A DNA stretch of 64,000 nucleotides from Lachnospiraceae bacterium (GCA_017522685.1 JAFWYN010000029.1:1-64000); one strand, 5' to 3'; shown: positions 44,898-54,755, counted from the stretch's first letter. Made by a program: numbers and translations. Notes: generated from the letters alone by a model not told the origin.

Positions 44898-46187
44898 ATG
44901 CAGGAAAATTCACAGATTGCAATTGATGTGCAGAATGTTCAAAAAATATATAAATTGTACAATAAGCCTTCAGACCGTATGAAGGATGCGTTTGGTCTGT
45001 TAAAGCACAATCCCCCCAAAAAGCACTATGCATTAAGTGGGGTGAGTATGCAGATTAAAACCGGTGAGACGGTAGGTATTATCGGAACCAACGGATCCGG
45101 AAAGTCCACCATTTTGAAGATTATTACCGGCGTGCTGAATCCCAGTGCGGGTGAGGTGACGGTTAATGGCCGTATTTCTGCACTGCTGGAGCTGGGTGCA
45201 GGCTTTAATATGGAGTATAACGGTATCGAAAATGTGTATCTGAATGGTACCATGATGGGCTTTTCCGAAAAAGAAATTGATGAAAAGCTTCCTGCAATCT
45301 TGGAGTTTGCAGATATCGGAGATTATGTATATCAGCCTTGTAAAACCTATTCCAGTGGTATGTTTGTACGACTGGCTTTTGCGGTAGCCATAAATATCGA
45401 ACCGGAGATTTTGATAGTAGATGAAGCGTTGTCCGTAGGTGATGTTTTCTTCCAGGCCAAATGTTATCATAAGTTTGAAGAATTTAAGAAGATGGGTAAG
45501 ACCATTGTTTTTGTCAGCCACGATTTGAGCAGTATCAGCAAGTATTGTGACAGAGTATATTTGTTGAACAAAGGAAAACTTTTAGGCGAAGGTAAGCCCA
45601 AGGAAATGATAGATACCTATAAGAGAGTGCTGGTGGGCCAATACGAAGAAATGGCAGTAGAGGAAGCCAATTTGTTGGATGATGAATTGCTTCGAAAGAA
45701 AGCAGCGCAGGCAGCACAAGGCCAGAATCCGGAAACCTTGGAGTATGGTACCAAACAAGGTGAGATTGTTGAGTTTTTTGTGACGGATGACAGAGGAATC
45801 CGAAGCAATGCCATTCTAAAGAATGCTGAGTTTACCATACACATGAAGGTAAAGTTTTATGAGAATATCAAGATGCCTATTTTTGCATTTACCATAAAGG
45901 ATGTGAAGGGCGTGGAGATTACCGGTACCAACAGTATGGTAGAAAAAGCTTATCTGGACGGTGGAAAGGCCGGAGAAACAAAGGAGATTACCTTTACCCA
46001 GAAGATGACATTGCAGGGAGGCGAATATTTGTTGTCCCTTGGCTTAACCGGTTATGATAACGATGTGTTTGAAGTATATCATCGTCTGTATGATGCAATA
46101 AATATAACAGTAATCGCGGACAAGAATACTGTGGGATATTATGATATGAATTCCCGGATTACGGTAAAGGATGTAATAGAAGATTAA
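44898..46187 (+). CDS. ABC polysaccharide exporter ATPase with C-terminal cargo-binding-type domain (Wzt)
   Basis: A 429-residue protein. The ATPase (about 1-245) has Walker A GTNGSGKST, signature YSSGM and Walker B EILIVDEALSVGD. After a helical linker (about 250-285) comes a beta-sandwich region (about 285-429; FTIHMKVKFYENIKMPIFAF, LSLGLTGYDND) like the Wzt C-terminal domain that recognises the modified end of a finished polysaccharide. Directly downstream is a methyltransferase-kinase-like protein, the type of enzyme that makes such an end in E. coli O8/O9a. Ribosome site AAAGGA. Confidence 0.92.
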   Translation: MQENSQIAIDVQNVQKIYKLYNKPSDRMKDAFGLLKHNPPKKHYALSGVSMQIKTGETVGIIGTNGSGKSTILKIITGVLNPSAGEVTVNGRISALLELGAGFNMEYNGIENVYLNGTMMGFSEKEIDEKLPAILEFADIGDYVYQPCKTYSSGMFVRLAFAVAINIEPEILIVDEALSVGDVFFQAKCYHKFEEFKKMGKTIVFVSHDLSSISKYCDRVYLLNKGKLLGEGKPKEMIDTYKRVLVGQYEEMAVEEANLLDDELLRKKAAQAAQGQNPETLEYGTKQGEIVEFFVTDDRGIRSNAILKNAEFTIHMKVKFYENIKMPIFAFTIKDVKGVEITGTNSMVEKAYLDGGKAGETKEITFTQKMTLQGGEYLLSLGLTGYDNDVFEVYHRLYDAINITVIADKNTVGYYDMNSRITVKDVIED

Positions 46188-46215
46188 TAGGAAGTCCCTA
46201 AATAAGGAGGTTCCC

Positions 46216-48297
46216 TTGGAAAACAGAGAACAGATTGGAAAAATTTGGTTGGATTTAAGTAAATATCCCGGCGAGGATTTTTATTGTGACGGAGCAGTTG
46301 AGGATGAAATCCTGAAGATTGCCAGAGATTATTCTCCGGTGGAGTATCCGAAACTGATAGAAGAGAAAAAAAGTTGGCCCGTATTCTATCATTTGTCTTC
46401 CCAGAGAGAAAATATCGTAGAGTTTTTGCCTATTACGAAAGAAGATAAGGTGTTAGAGGTAGGAAGCGGCTGTGGTGCCATTACGGGAGCCTTGGCAAAG
46501 AAGGCCGGAAATGTAACCTGTGTGGATTTGTCTAAGAAGAGAAGCATGATTAATGCGTATCGACATGGTGAGTGTGATAATGTTACCATTCACGTAGGTA
46601 ATTTTAAGGATATCGAACCGGACCTGCCGGCAGATTACGATTATGTATGCCTGATAGGTGTGTTTGAGTATGGTCAGAGTTATATTGGCGGGGACAAGCC
46701 CTTTGTGGAATTTTTGAATATCCTGAAGAAACATTTGAAGAGGGACGGCAGGATTGTCATAGCCATAGAGAATAAGTACGGCCTGAAATACTTTGCAGGT
46801 TGTGCAGAGGACCATTTGGGCACTTATTTCAGCGGTATTGAGAATTATGCGGCCGGTGGAGGAGTACGCACTTTTTCTAAAAATGGTCTGGAAAAGATCT
46901 TTAAGGAATGCGGTATAGAAGAGTACCATTTTTATTATCCCTACCCGGATTATAAGTTTATGACAATGGCATACTCCGATAAGAGACAACCGAAAGTGGG
47001 AGAGTTGTCTAATAATCTGCGTAATTTTGACAGGGAAAGAATGCTTTTGTTCAATGAAAAGAATGCTTTTGACGGCATGTCCGAGGATGGTCTGTTTCCG
47101 GTATTCTCCAATTCTTATGTGGCAATATTGGGCCGAGAGTTGCCCCTTCAGTATGTAAGGTATTCTAATGACCGTGCAGAGGAGTATCAGATTAAAACGG
47201 TTATTTTGGAGAAGGATGATCATCAGAAAGAGGTGCGTAAGTATCCATTGACAGAGGCGGCCAGAGAGCATGTAAGGAATATGCTGACTGCTTATGAAGG
47301 ACTGAAAAAAAGATATGCAGGAAGCAAACTGACTATCAACAAATGCCGTTTTCTGGAAACCTCGCAAGAATGCTATGCGGCATTTGAGTTTGTGGAAGGA
47401 AGAATGCTGTCAGAATTGATGGATGATTGCCTGGAAAAGCAGGATGTGGAAGGTTTTCATAAGCTTTTCGATGAATATGTGGAACGAATCGGCTATGGAG
47501 ACGATGCAAACGTAACAGACTTTGATTTGGTATTTTCCAATATCATTGTAAATGGCGATGAGTGGACCGTGATTGATTATGAATGGACATTCGGCAAAAA
47601 TATTGAAACTAAAGAACTGGCATTCCGTGCACTGTACTGCTATCTCATGGAAGATGAGCGCCGAAACGGTCTGCAACCGGACCGTGCACTGGATAAGTTG
47701 GGAATAACCCAGCAGGATGCGGAGAATTACAGACAGCAGGAAAGAGAGTTCCAAAGATTCGTAACCGGAAAAAGGATGTCTGTAAGCGAAATATATCAGT
47801 TAATCGGAAGGGGGGTATATACTCCCCAGGATTGGATAGACGGCTATCGTACCAATAGGGAGATTCGCAGAATACAGATATACGAAGATACCGGAAACGG
47901 ATTTAGAGAAGAAACCTCCCATCTTTTGTACGGCAATTATGAAGATGAAAACACTGTGGAATTGGAATATGTGGTGACCGGTAATGTAAAGGTGTTGCGT
48001 TTGGATCCGGCATTTGATTCCTGTGTATGCAGGATTTCAGATATTAACATTAACGGTCAGCCTTTGGTGCTGACGAAGAAAGGCTTACTGCAAACAAACG
48101 GTAAGGTTTTAAAGAGTAAAACAGAGAATGAAACCGGCGTGAGTGTGGTATTTGCTACACAAGACCCGAATATCAGCATTGATATGAATGAGTTATTGCC
48201 GGATAAGGAGAACCTGCTGAGTGTGCGGATGGAAGTGGTGAGACTTCCCATGCAAATTGCAAAAGACATGGCGGGAGCGGTTAAGAAGTTGATTTAG
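46216..48297 (+). CDS. Methyltransferase-kinase-like fusion, WbdD-type chain-terminator candidate
   Basis: A 693-residue protein. A class I SAM methyltransferase (about 60-260) has motif I VLEVGSGCGAITG (residues 79-91). A kinase-like region follows (about 320-490): TDFDLVFSN has a catalytic-type Asp437 and Asn442 in the DLxxxN arrangement, and VIDYEW places Asp454 like the metal-binding Asp of phosphotransferases. A beta-rich C-terminal domain (about 570-693) has no clear match. In E. coli O9a, WbdD phosphorylates and methylates the chain end, which then engages the Wzt tail domain. The TTG start is backed by AAGGAGG 5 bases upstream. The kinase part could be inactive. Confidence 0.76.
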   Translation: MENREQIGKIWLDLSKYPGEDFYCDGAVEDEILKIARDYSPVEYPKLIEEKKSWPVFYHLSSQRENIVEFLPITKEDKVLEVGSGCGAITGALAKKAGNVTCVDLSKKRSMINAYRHGECDNVTIHVGNFKDIEPDLPADYDYVCLIGVFEYGQSYIGGDKPFVEFLNILKKHLKRDGRIVIAIENKYGLKYFAGCAEDHLGTYFSGIENYAAGGGVRTFSKNGLEKIFKECGIEEYHFYYPYPDYKFMTMAYSDKRQPKVGELSNNLRNFDRERMLLFNEKNAFDGMSEDGLFPVFSNSYVAILGRELPLQYVRYSNDRAEEYQIKTVILEKDDHQKEVRKYPLTEAAREHVRNMLTAYEGLKKRYAGSKLTINKCRFLETSQECYAAFEFVEGRMLSELMDDCLEKQDVEGFHKLFDEYVERIGYGDDANVTDFDLVFSNIIVNGDEWTVIDYEWTFGKNIETKELAFRALYCYLMEDERRNGLQPDRALDKLGITQQDAENYRQQEREFQRFVTGKRMSVSEIYQLIGRGVYTPQDWIDGYRTNREIRRIQIYEDTGNGFREETSHLLYGNYEDENTVELEYVVTGNVKVLRLDPAFDSCVCRISDININGQPLVLTKKGLLQTNGKVLKSKTENETGVSVVFATQDPNISIDMNELLPDKENLLSVRMEVVRLPMQIAKDMAGAVKKLI

Positions 48298-48317
48298 AAT
48301 CCTTAAGGAGGATGACA

Positions 48318-50150
48318 TTGGGGATTAAGCAAACAGTTAAATGTTTTTTGACTGCAATAAGAAATGAAAAGTATATAAAGGAACTTGCCGGCAAGAAGTA
48401 TTCCTATGAAGCCTGGGTGAAGCAGGACGAGGAACAAAAAAAGGTTGCTGTTCAGGAGATGTCAGAAGATTTTGTGATATGGAAGCTGGCGAATGGTGTT
48501 ATTTCTGAAGGTGCCATGTCCCAGCTGGCGGTATATTTCAAGAAGCATCCGGAAGCAAAAGTGTTGTATGGTGACGAGGATGTGAGGGAGGCGGACGGTA
48601 TAAGGAAGAATCCTTGGATAAAGCCCTGCTGGTCTCCGGATACCTATAAAACATATTTTTACGTGGGAAGTGTGGTTGCAGTCAGACAATCCCTGTTGGC
48701 AGAGATGGGTTATGAGAAAACGGACCCCATAGTAGAATACAAGGCTACGGAAGAAATAAGAGAACGGATGGACCGTATACTTGTTAAGGCCGGAGCTTTT
48801 GAAAAGGGGACCCATGCTGTGCAAAGAGTACCCTACGTGCTGTTCCATGCCGCATCCGATTCGACCCGGGATACCCATTTGGCGTCCAAGTGCAGTCTTT
48901 CAGAGCCCAGGGCAGAGGCTAAGGTGTCTGTGATTATTCCTTCGAAGGACAATCCTGATATGCTAAAGCAGTGTTTGGATTCCTTACGCAAACAAGCTGC
49001 CGATTTGGATATTATAGTGGTTGACAACGGCAGTAATGAAGAGAATCGTGGAAAGATTGAATTACTTACAGAGGGTATGAAGTATATTTACCGCCCTATG
49101 GAATTTAATTTCTCACAGATGTGTAATATAGGTGCCCAAGCGGCACAGAATCCCCTGCTATTGTTTTTAAATGATGATATAGAGTTGGACAGCAGTGCCT
49201 GGTTGGAGCGCATGTGCCAAAAGGCTGTAAATTCTTATGTGGGTGCAGTAGGCCTAAAGCTTTATTATCCCAACGGAAATCTGATTCAGCATGCGGGCGT
49301 TATTAATATGCCGGTAGGTCCGGACCATAAGTTGCGAACTCTGCCGGATACGAAGGATTATTATTTCGGCTGGAATAAATATACCCATAACAGCAGTGCG
49401 GTTACAGGTGCCTGCCTGATGGTGGAAGCGAAGAAGTATTGGGAAATCGGCGGTTTTGAGGAAAAACTGGCAGTCTGCTATAACGATGTGGATTTGTGTT
49501 TCCGTTTGTATGAGCAAGGATATCATAATGTGGTGATTAATGAGTATTTTGCATGGCACCATGAGTCTGTCAGTCGTGGCAGTGATGAGGAAAACCCTCA
49601 GAAGCAGGCCAGATTTTGGAAAGAATGGAACGGACTTTATGAATATCATCCGGATTTTGTAGAGGAAGACCCATATTATCCCATTGAAATGGATAGATGG
49701 AGCCTGAATAATAGAATACAACCTGCATACATTTACGGAGTTTACAGTCCCCAAAAGCCTGTGTGGAAAGCTTATGCAGGGATGAAGGGATTGCGCCACG
49801 ATCCCTGTCTGATGGCCCGTGTTGAGATGTATGACAAGAAGAAAATACAAGGCTATGGTATTGTCTTAGGTGATGACAATGCCTGTTATGAGAGATATTT
49901 GGTGCTTAGCCCTGAGCCAGAAAGTGATACCATATCCTCAGGAAGCTTTTTGTTGAAGCTGGAGGGAAAGTATCGCTATGAATTGGAGCAAAACGTTCCC
50001 GATCAAAAGAACGTGGCATTATGCGGTTATTGTATCAGCAGGGAGGGTGAAAACCTGCCGTCAGGCTCCTACAAAGTGGGAATGATAGCAGTAAACAAAG
50101 TGACCGGACTTAAACTGTTCAGTTGGTGCGGAAAGGTATTGGATATATGA
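48318..50150 (+). CDS. Family 2 glycosyltransferase with an N-terminal half-domain
   Basis: About 610 residues. The full GT-A domain (about 200-440) has KVSVIIPSKDNPDMLKQC, VVDNGSNEEN, LFLNDDIELD and YNDVDLCFRL, as in rhamnosyltransferase-like GT2 enzymes. Before it, residues about 50-190 look like the acceptor half of another GT2 domain (YGDEDVRE; WSPDTYKTYFYVGSVVAVR) without its nucleotide-binding half. A beta-rich tail follows (about 490-610). I chose TTG 48318, 6 bases after GGAGG; ATG 48312 abuts the ribosome site. The stop overlaps the next start (ATGA). Confidence 0.82.
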   Translation: MGIKQTVKCFLTAIRNEKYIKELAGKKYSYEAWVKQDEEQKKVAVQEMSEDFVIWKLANGVISEGAMSQLAVYFKKHPEAKVLYGDEDVREADGIRKNPWIKPCWSPDTYKTYFYVGSVVAVRQSLLAEMGYEKTDPIVEYKATEEIRERMDRILVKAGAFEKGTHAVQRVPYVLFHAASDSTRDTHLASKCSLSEPRAEAKVSVIIPSKDNPDMLKQCLDSLRKQAADLDIIVVDNGSNEENRGKIELLTEGMKYIYRPMEFNFSQMCNIGAQAAQNPLLLFLNDDIELDSSAWLERMCQKAVNSYVGAVGLKLYYPNGNLIQHAGVINMPVGPDHKLRTLPDTKDYYFGWNKYTHNSSAVTGACLMVEAKKYWEIGGFEEKLAVCYNDVDLCFRLYEQGYHNVVINEYFAWHHESVSRGSDEENPQKQARFWKEWNGLYEYHPDFVEEDPYYPIEMDRWSLNNRIQPAYIYGVYSPQKPVWKAYAGMKGLRHDPCLMARVEMYDKKKIQGYGIVLGDDNACYERYLVLSPEPESDTISSGSFLLKLEGKYRYELEQNVPDQKNVALCGYCISREGENLPSGSYKVGMIAVNKVTGLKLFSWCGKVLDI

Positions 50151-52105
50151 CGGAGATGAATTATAAGGAAGCTTATGAAAAAGAGCGGGAAAAGTGCATA
50201 AAGCTGGAGGACAGGCTTGCTACACTGGAGTCTCAGAATGCAGATTTACAATGCAAGCTGGACAAGATTAAGAACAGTATTTTCTGGAAAATGAGCAAAC
50301 CCTTCCGAGTGGTAATCAATTTTGTGTTGCGTCAGAAGCAACGTTTGGAACGTTGTGACGGACTGGGAGATTTTCTCAACAGTGTCCGGATTAAATTGCA
50401 GCAGAAGGGGAAAATGAAGAATTACGGTACCAATAGTTTTCCTACGGAAGAGGAAGCTAAGCTTCAGAGGGAGACCAAGTTTGAGCGGATGGTAAAAATC
50501 AGTATTCTGGTACCTCTGTGGAATACTCCCAAGGATTTCCTTCGTGAAATGATAGAGTCAGTAGTAAACCAGACTTATACGAACTGGGAGCTTTGTCTGG
50601 CGGATGGTTCCGATGAGGAGCATGCCTATGTGGGCGAGATTTGCAAAGAGTATCAGGTGGATTCGCAGGGACGGATTGTGTATGAGAAATTGGCAAAAAA
50701 TGAAGGCATTGCAGGCAATACCAACCAGTGTTATCGATTAGCAACCGGTGAATATATCGGATTGTTTGACCACGATGATTTGTTGCACCCTGCTGTTTTA
50801 TATGAATATGTAAAAGCCATTAATGAAAAGCGGGCGGACTATCTGTATTGTGATGAGATTACCTTTCATAAAGGGGATATTAATAAGATGCTGGTAATGC
50901 ATTTTAAGCCGGATTATGCGTTGGATAACTTGAGGGCGAATAACTATATTTGTCATTTCAGTGTATTCTCAAGGGAGCTGTTAGAAGGAACGGAATTGTT
51001 CCGCACGGCTTTTGACGGAAGTCAGGACCATGATATGATACTCAGACTGACAGACCGGGCTAAAAATGTGGTGCATATTCCCAAGGTGTTATATTATTGG
51101 CGTTCCCATGCAGGCAGTGTGGCTTCCGGAATCGGTGCGAAGCCCTATGCCATTGAAGCGGCTAAGGGAGCAGTGGCAGACCATTTGCAAAAGCATGGTA
51201 TGGACCATTTTCAGATTACCAGTACAAGGGCTTGTGAAACCATATTCAGAATCCGTTATCAGGTATTGGGCAATCCCAGAATATCTATTGTGATTGCAAA
51301 TAAGGACCATGCAGAGGATTTGAAACGTTGTGTGGATTCTATAATGGAACGTTCTTCTTACAGTAATTATGAAATTATCATTGTAGAGAATAATAGTACC
51401 ACAGATGAAATCAGGAAGCTTTATAAGGAATATCAGGAAAAGTATCCTTTCATCAAAGTGGTCACATATGAAGGTGCATTTAACTATTCGGCAGTTAATA
51501 ATCTGGGTGTGAAGTATGCAGAGGGCGAATATATTCTGCTTCTGAACAATGACACGGAGGTAATTACCCCCGGTTGGATGGAAGAGATGCTGATGTATGC
51601 CCAGAGAGAAGATGTGGGTGCAGTAGGTGCAAAGCTTTTGTATGGAGACAGAACCATACAACATGCAGGAGTGGTTCTTAAGCTGGGTGCACACCGTACG
51701 GCAGGACACGGACATTATAAGCAGCCTGACAGCAAACTGGGATATATGGGCAGATTGTGTTACGCCCAAAATGTTTCCGCAGTGACAGGTGCCTGTTTAT
51801 TGGTGAAGAAGAGTGTGTTTGAGCGGGTAAACGGTTTGGAGGAGAGCTTTCAGATTTCCTTAAATGATGTGGATTTTTGTTTGAAACTTCGGGAACTGGG
51901 CTATTTAAATGTATGGACCCCTTTTGCAGAGCTTTATCATCATGAATCCATCTCCAGAGGTCTGGATGATAAGGGTGAGAAAGCAGAACGTTACAACAGA
52001 GAATCAGAGCAGTTCCGTAAGAAGTGGAAGGAAGTCCTGGAGAAAGGGGACCCTTATTACAATCCCAATTTCTCGCTGGATAGAAGTGATTTTTCGTTAA
52101 AGTAG
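50147..52105 (+). CDS. Coiled-coil plus tandem two-domain family 2 glycosyltransferase
   Basis: About 652 residues. A predicted coiled coil (about 5-45; EREKCIKLEDRLATLESQ) is followed by a basic amphipathic stretch. Domain 1 (about 110-370) has SILVPLWNTPKDFLREM and LFDHDDLLHP. Domain 2 (about 380-640) has ISIVIANKDHAEDLKRC, LLLNNDTEV and LNDVDFCLKL. Both retain nucleotide and DxD motifs, so this may be a processive or dual-specificity enzyme for the exported polymer. Its ATG overlaps the previous stop. The coiled coil may set subunit contacts or chain length, as proposed for polymer-length rulers. Confidence 0.85.
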   Translation: MTEMNYKEAYEKEREKCIKLEDRLATLESQNADLQCKLDKIKNSIFWKMSKPFRVVINFVLRQKQRLERCDGLGDFLNSVRIKLQQKGKMKNYGTNSFPTEEEAKLQRETKFERMVKISILVPLWNTPKDFLREMIESVVNQTYTNWELCLADGSDEEHAYVGEICKEYQVDSQGRIVYEKLAKNEGIAGNTNQCYRLATGEYIGLFDHDDLLHPAVLYEYVKAINEKRADYLYCDEITFHKGDINKMLVMHFKPDYALDNLRANNYICHFSVFSRELLEGTELFRTAFDGSQDHDMILRLTDRAKNVVHIPKVLYYWRSHAGSVASGIGAKPYAIEAAKGAVADHLQKHGMDHFQITSTRACETIFRIRYQVLGNPRISIVIANKDHAEDLKRCVDSIMERSSYSNYEIIIVENNSTTDEIRKLYKEYQEKYPFIKVVTYEGAFNYSAVNNLGVKYAEGEYILLLNNDTEVITPGWMEEMLMYAQREDVGAVGAKLLYGDRTIQHAGVVLKLGAHRTAGHGHYKQPDSKLGYMGRLCYAQNVSAVTGACLLVKKSVFERVNGLEESFQISLNDVDFCLKLRELGYLNVWTPFAELYHHESISRGLDDKGEKAERYNRESEQFRKKWKEVLEKGDPYYNPNFSLDRSDFSLK

Positions 52106-52130
52106 AGAAAGGAGCAGGACGGAGAACATT

Positions 52131-53582
52131 ATGCTGTTTAATTCCTATGTGTTTGTATTATTATTTTTTCCTTTATGCCTGATAGGGTATTTTGTACTGA
52201 ATCATTTTCATAAATATACCTTGGGACATGCCTTTTTGTTTGGAATGTCACTGTGGTTTTACGGGTATTTTAATCCCGGATACCTGTTGATTATAATAAG
52301 CAGTATTCTTTTAAATTACGGAGTATATAAACTTCTCGATAGGTACAAAGGAAAGAAAATCCATAAGCCCATTATGATTGCCGGAGTGGCAATAAATGTG
52401 GGGATTTTGATTTATTTCAAATATATGGATTTCTTTATTGAGAATATCAACATGGTATTTGGACTTAAAGTTGAATTACTGCATATATTGTTGCCCTTGG
52501 GTATCAGTTTTTTTACCTTTCAGCAGATATCCTTTATTGTGGATGCCTACAGAGGTGAAATTCCCAACTATGGCTTTATCGAGTATGCTTGCTTTGTGTC
52601 CTATTTCCCGCAGTTGATTGCGGGACCTATCGTAACCCATGATGAGCTGATTCCTCAGTTTAAGGATGAATCAAAAAAGTGTTTTAATTCGGACAATTTT
52701 GTGCAGGGTCTGTATATATTTACTCTGGGTTTAGCTAAGAAGGTACTGTTAGCAGATACTTTCAGTGATGCAGTGGTTTATGGATTTACGACCATTGACA
52801 ATTTGAGTGCAGTAACGGCTCTTATTGTGATGTTGTCCTATACCATACAGATATATTTTGATTTTAGCGGATATTGTGATATGGCAATCGGTATCGGTAA
52901 AATGATGAATATTGATTTACCTTTGAATTTTAATTCTCCTTATAAAGCTTTGACCATTACAGAGTTTTGGGACAGATGGCATATGACATTGACCAGATTT
53001 TTTACCAAGTATGTATATATACCCTTGGGAGGAAATCGTAAAGGAACCGTAAGAACCTATGTAAATGTATTTTTGGTGTTTATGATTAGCGGATTTTGGC
53101 ACGGGGCTAGTTGGAATTTTGTGTTCTGGGGCGTGTGTCATGGACTCTTTGTGATATTGACCAGAGCCTTTAAGAAGTTCTTTGAGGCATTGCATCCGGC
53201 ACTAAATTGGTTGATTACGTTTTCTTTTGTGAATGTTATGTGGGTCTTTTTCAGGGCAGAAACCTTCGGTCAGGCCATAAAACTTTTGAAGGCTTTATTC
53301 TCATGGAATTTCTCTTTTGACTATATATTTGTGGAAATGTTCAGACTGCCGGAACTGAAAAAAGTACTTAGTGTATTCCGAATAGAGGACAGATATCCGC
53401 AGGTTTTGATTACGGCGTTTTTCCTGGTAGCCATGATATTGATATTGGGAAGCGAGAATGCTTATGAAAAGATGAAAAAGTGTAAGCCCACTGTTGTTAA
53501 TTTTGTGATGATTATATTTTTATTTACCTGGTGTGTATTTTCCTTTGCAGGCATCAGTGAGTTCTTATATTTTAATTTCTAG
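52131..53582 (+). CDS. MBOAT-family O-acyltransferase (AlgI/PatA-like)
   Basis: A 483-residue membrane protein with about eleven segments. FFTFQQISFIVDAYRGE and the catalytic-histidine block GFWHGASWNF (His324) are diagnostic of the AlgI/DltB branch. It passes acyl groups across the membrane to a partner that acetylates an outer polysaccharide. That partner is likely the SGNH-like protein that begins 17 bases downstream. The acyl donor inside the cell is not visible. Confidence 0.92.
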   Translation: MLFNSYVFVLLFFPLCLIGYFVLNHFHKYTLGHAFLFGMSLWFYGYFNPGYLLIIISSILLNYGVYKLLDRYKGKKIHKPIMIAGVAINVGILIYFKYMDFFIENINMVFGLKVELLHILLPLGISFFTFQQISFIVDAYRGEIPNYGFIEYACFVSYFPQLIAGPIVTHDELIPQFKDESKKCFNSDNFVQGLYIFTLGLAKKVLLADTFSDAVVYGFTTIDNLSAVTALIVMLSYTIQIYFDFSGYCDMAIGIGKMMNIDLPLNFNSPYKALTITEFWDRWHMTLTRFFTKYVYIPLGGNRKGTVRTYVNVFLVFMISGFWHGASWNFVFWGVCHGLFVILTRAFKKFFEALHPALNWLITFSFVNVMWVFFRAETFGQAIKLLKALFSWNFSFDYIFVEMFRLPELKKVLSVFRIEDRYPQVLITAFFLVAMILILGSENAYEKMKKCKPTVVNFVMIIFLFTWCVFSFAGISEFLYFNF

Positions 53583-53599
53583 GAAAGGAGCGGCAAAAG

Positions 53600-54664
53600 A
53601 TGCGTAAGAGTACAAAGTGGCTGATTGGTTTTGTGGCTTGTTTTCTGATGATATTGTTGCTTACAGGTACTTTTATGGTAATTGTTGATCCCTATTTCCA
53701 TTATCACAAGCCTGTAAAAGGACTGAATTATTCGTTGGAGAATGAAAGATATCAGAACAACGGTATAGTAAGGCATTTTGATTACAATGCCATTATTACC
53801 GGAAGTTCCATGACGGAGTGTTTCAGACCTTCTGAATTGGATGAATTGTTTGGGGTGAATGCCATAAAAGTACCCTATTCCGGAGGAAGTTACAAGGAAG
53901 TTAATGAGAATCTGAAGGTGGCGGCAGAGGTCAATTCAGAACTGAAAATGGTGGTGCGTTGTCTGGATGCCATGCGCTTTTTTGATGATAAGGACTACTT
54001 GGATTATACGGATTATCCCACATATTTGTATGACGATGTATGGATAAATGATGTGAATTATTTGTTTAACAAGTCCATACTATTGGTGGCGATTCAGAAC
54101 GTGTTGGGAGTAGGGGGAAACAGAGAAGACAGTCTGAATTTTGACAGTTATGTAAATTGGGATGAGTATTACAGTTACGGATATGATGCAGTAATGTCCA
54201 ATTATAGTAGAAATTCCATGGAGGTGGCTACGGAAAAGCAGGCCATGACAGAAGCAGATTATCAGCGTCTGGAAGCCAATATTGAGCAAAATGTGTTATC
54301 TCTGGCCAGAGAGAATCCGCAGATAGATTTTTATATTTATATTTCTCCTTACAGTATTTATTGCATGGATTATTGGAATCGTCTGGGAGAATTAGAGAAA
54401 CGTTTGGATGCAGAGAAAAAAGTAATAGAATTGTTACTTACCTGCGAAAACATTCATGTATTTTCTTTTAATACCGCCTACGATGTTATCTGTGACGCAA
54501 ATAATTACAGGGATGTGGCACACCACAGAGAAGAGGTAAATTCACAGATTCTGCAGTGGATGAAGGAAGGACGATATGAAATCACCTCGGATAATTATGA
54601 AGCGTATTGTGAAGAGGAAAGAGAGTTCTTCTTAAACTATGATTATGAGGCGCTTTTTCAGTAG
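53600..54664 (+). CDS. SGNH-like acyltransferase partner of MBOAT (AlgJ/AlgX-like role)
   Basis: A 354-residue protein with an N-terminal membrane anchor (about 7-28) and an outer domain. ITGSSMTE (Gly68-Ser69-Ser70) matches the nucleophile block of SGNH proteins, and DVAHH (Asp305, His308) near the C-terminus fits the Asp-x-x-His pair. In AlgJ-type systems such a protein receives the acyl group from MBOAT and puts it on the polysaccharide. Unlike the SGNH-like protein at 36843, the catalytic residues look intact. Ribosome site AAAGGAG. Confidence 0.83.
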   Translation: MRKSTKWLIGFVACFLMILLLTGTFMVIVDPYFHYHKPVKGLNYSLENERYQNNGIVRHFDYNAIITGSSMTECFRPSELDELFGVNAIKVPYSGGSYKEVNENLKVAAEVNSELKMVVRCLDAMRFFDDKDYLDYTDYPTYLYDDVWINDVNYLFNKSILLVAIQNVLGVGGNREDSLNFDSYVNWDEYYSYGYDAVMSNYSRNSMEVATEKQAMTEADYQRLEANIEQNVLSLARENPQIDFYIYISPYSIYCMDYWNRLGELEKRLDAEKKVIELLLTCENIHVFSFNTAYDVICDANNYRDVAHHREEVNSQILQWMKEGRYEITSDNYEAYCEEEREFFLNYDYEALFQ

Positions 54665-54681
54665 GGAAGAGAGAAAATCTA

Positions 54682-54711
54682 CTGTCAATTTTGCGGGAGA
54701 TATGTTATACT
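54682..54711 (+). promoter_or_regulatory. Promoter of the phosphoglucomutase gene
   Basis: CTGTCA (54682-54687), an 18-base spacer and TATACT (54706-54711) preceded by TGT (extended -10). Transcription would start near 54718, where a perfect inverted repeat begins. Confidence 0.65.
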
Positions 54712-54717
54712 ATAAGA

Positions 54718-54732
54718 AACTGTTTAACAGTT
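54718..54732. promoter_or_regulatory. Inverted repeat at the transcription start of the phosphoglucomutase gene
   Basis: AACTGT-TTA-ACAGTT (54718-54732) has perfect 6-base arms and sits at the expected +1, 8 bases before the AGGAGG ribosome site. It could be an operator or a small 5' RNA hairpin. Confidence 0.45.
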
Positions 54733-54755
54733 AATTTCATAGGAGGATATTTAGT

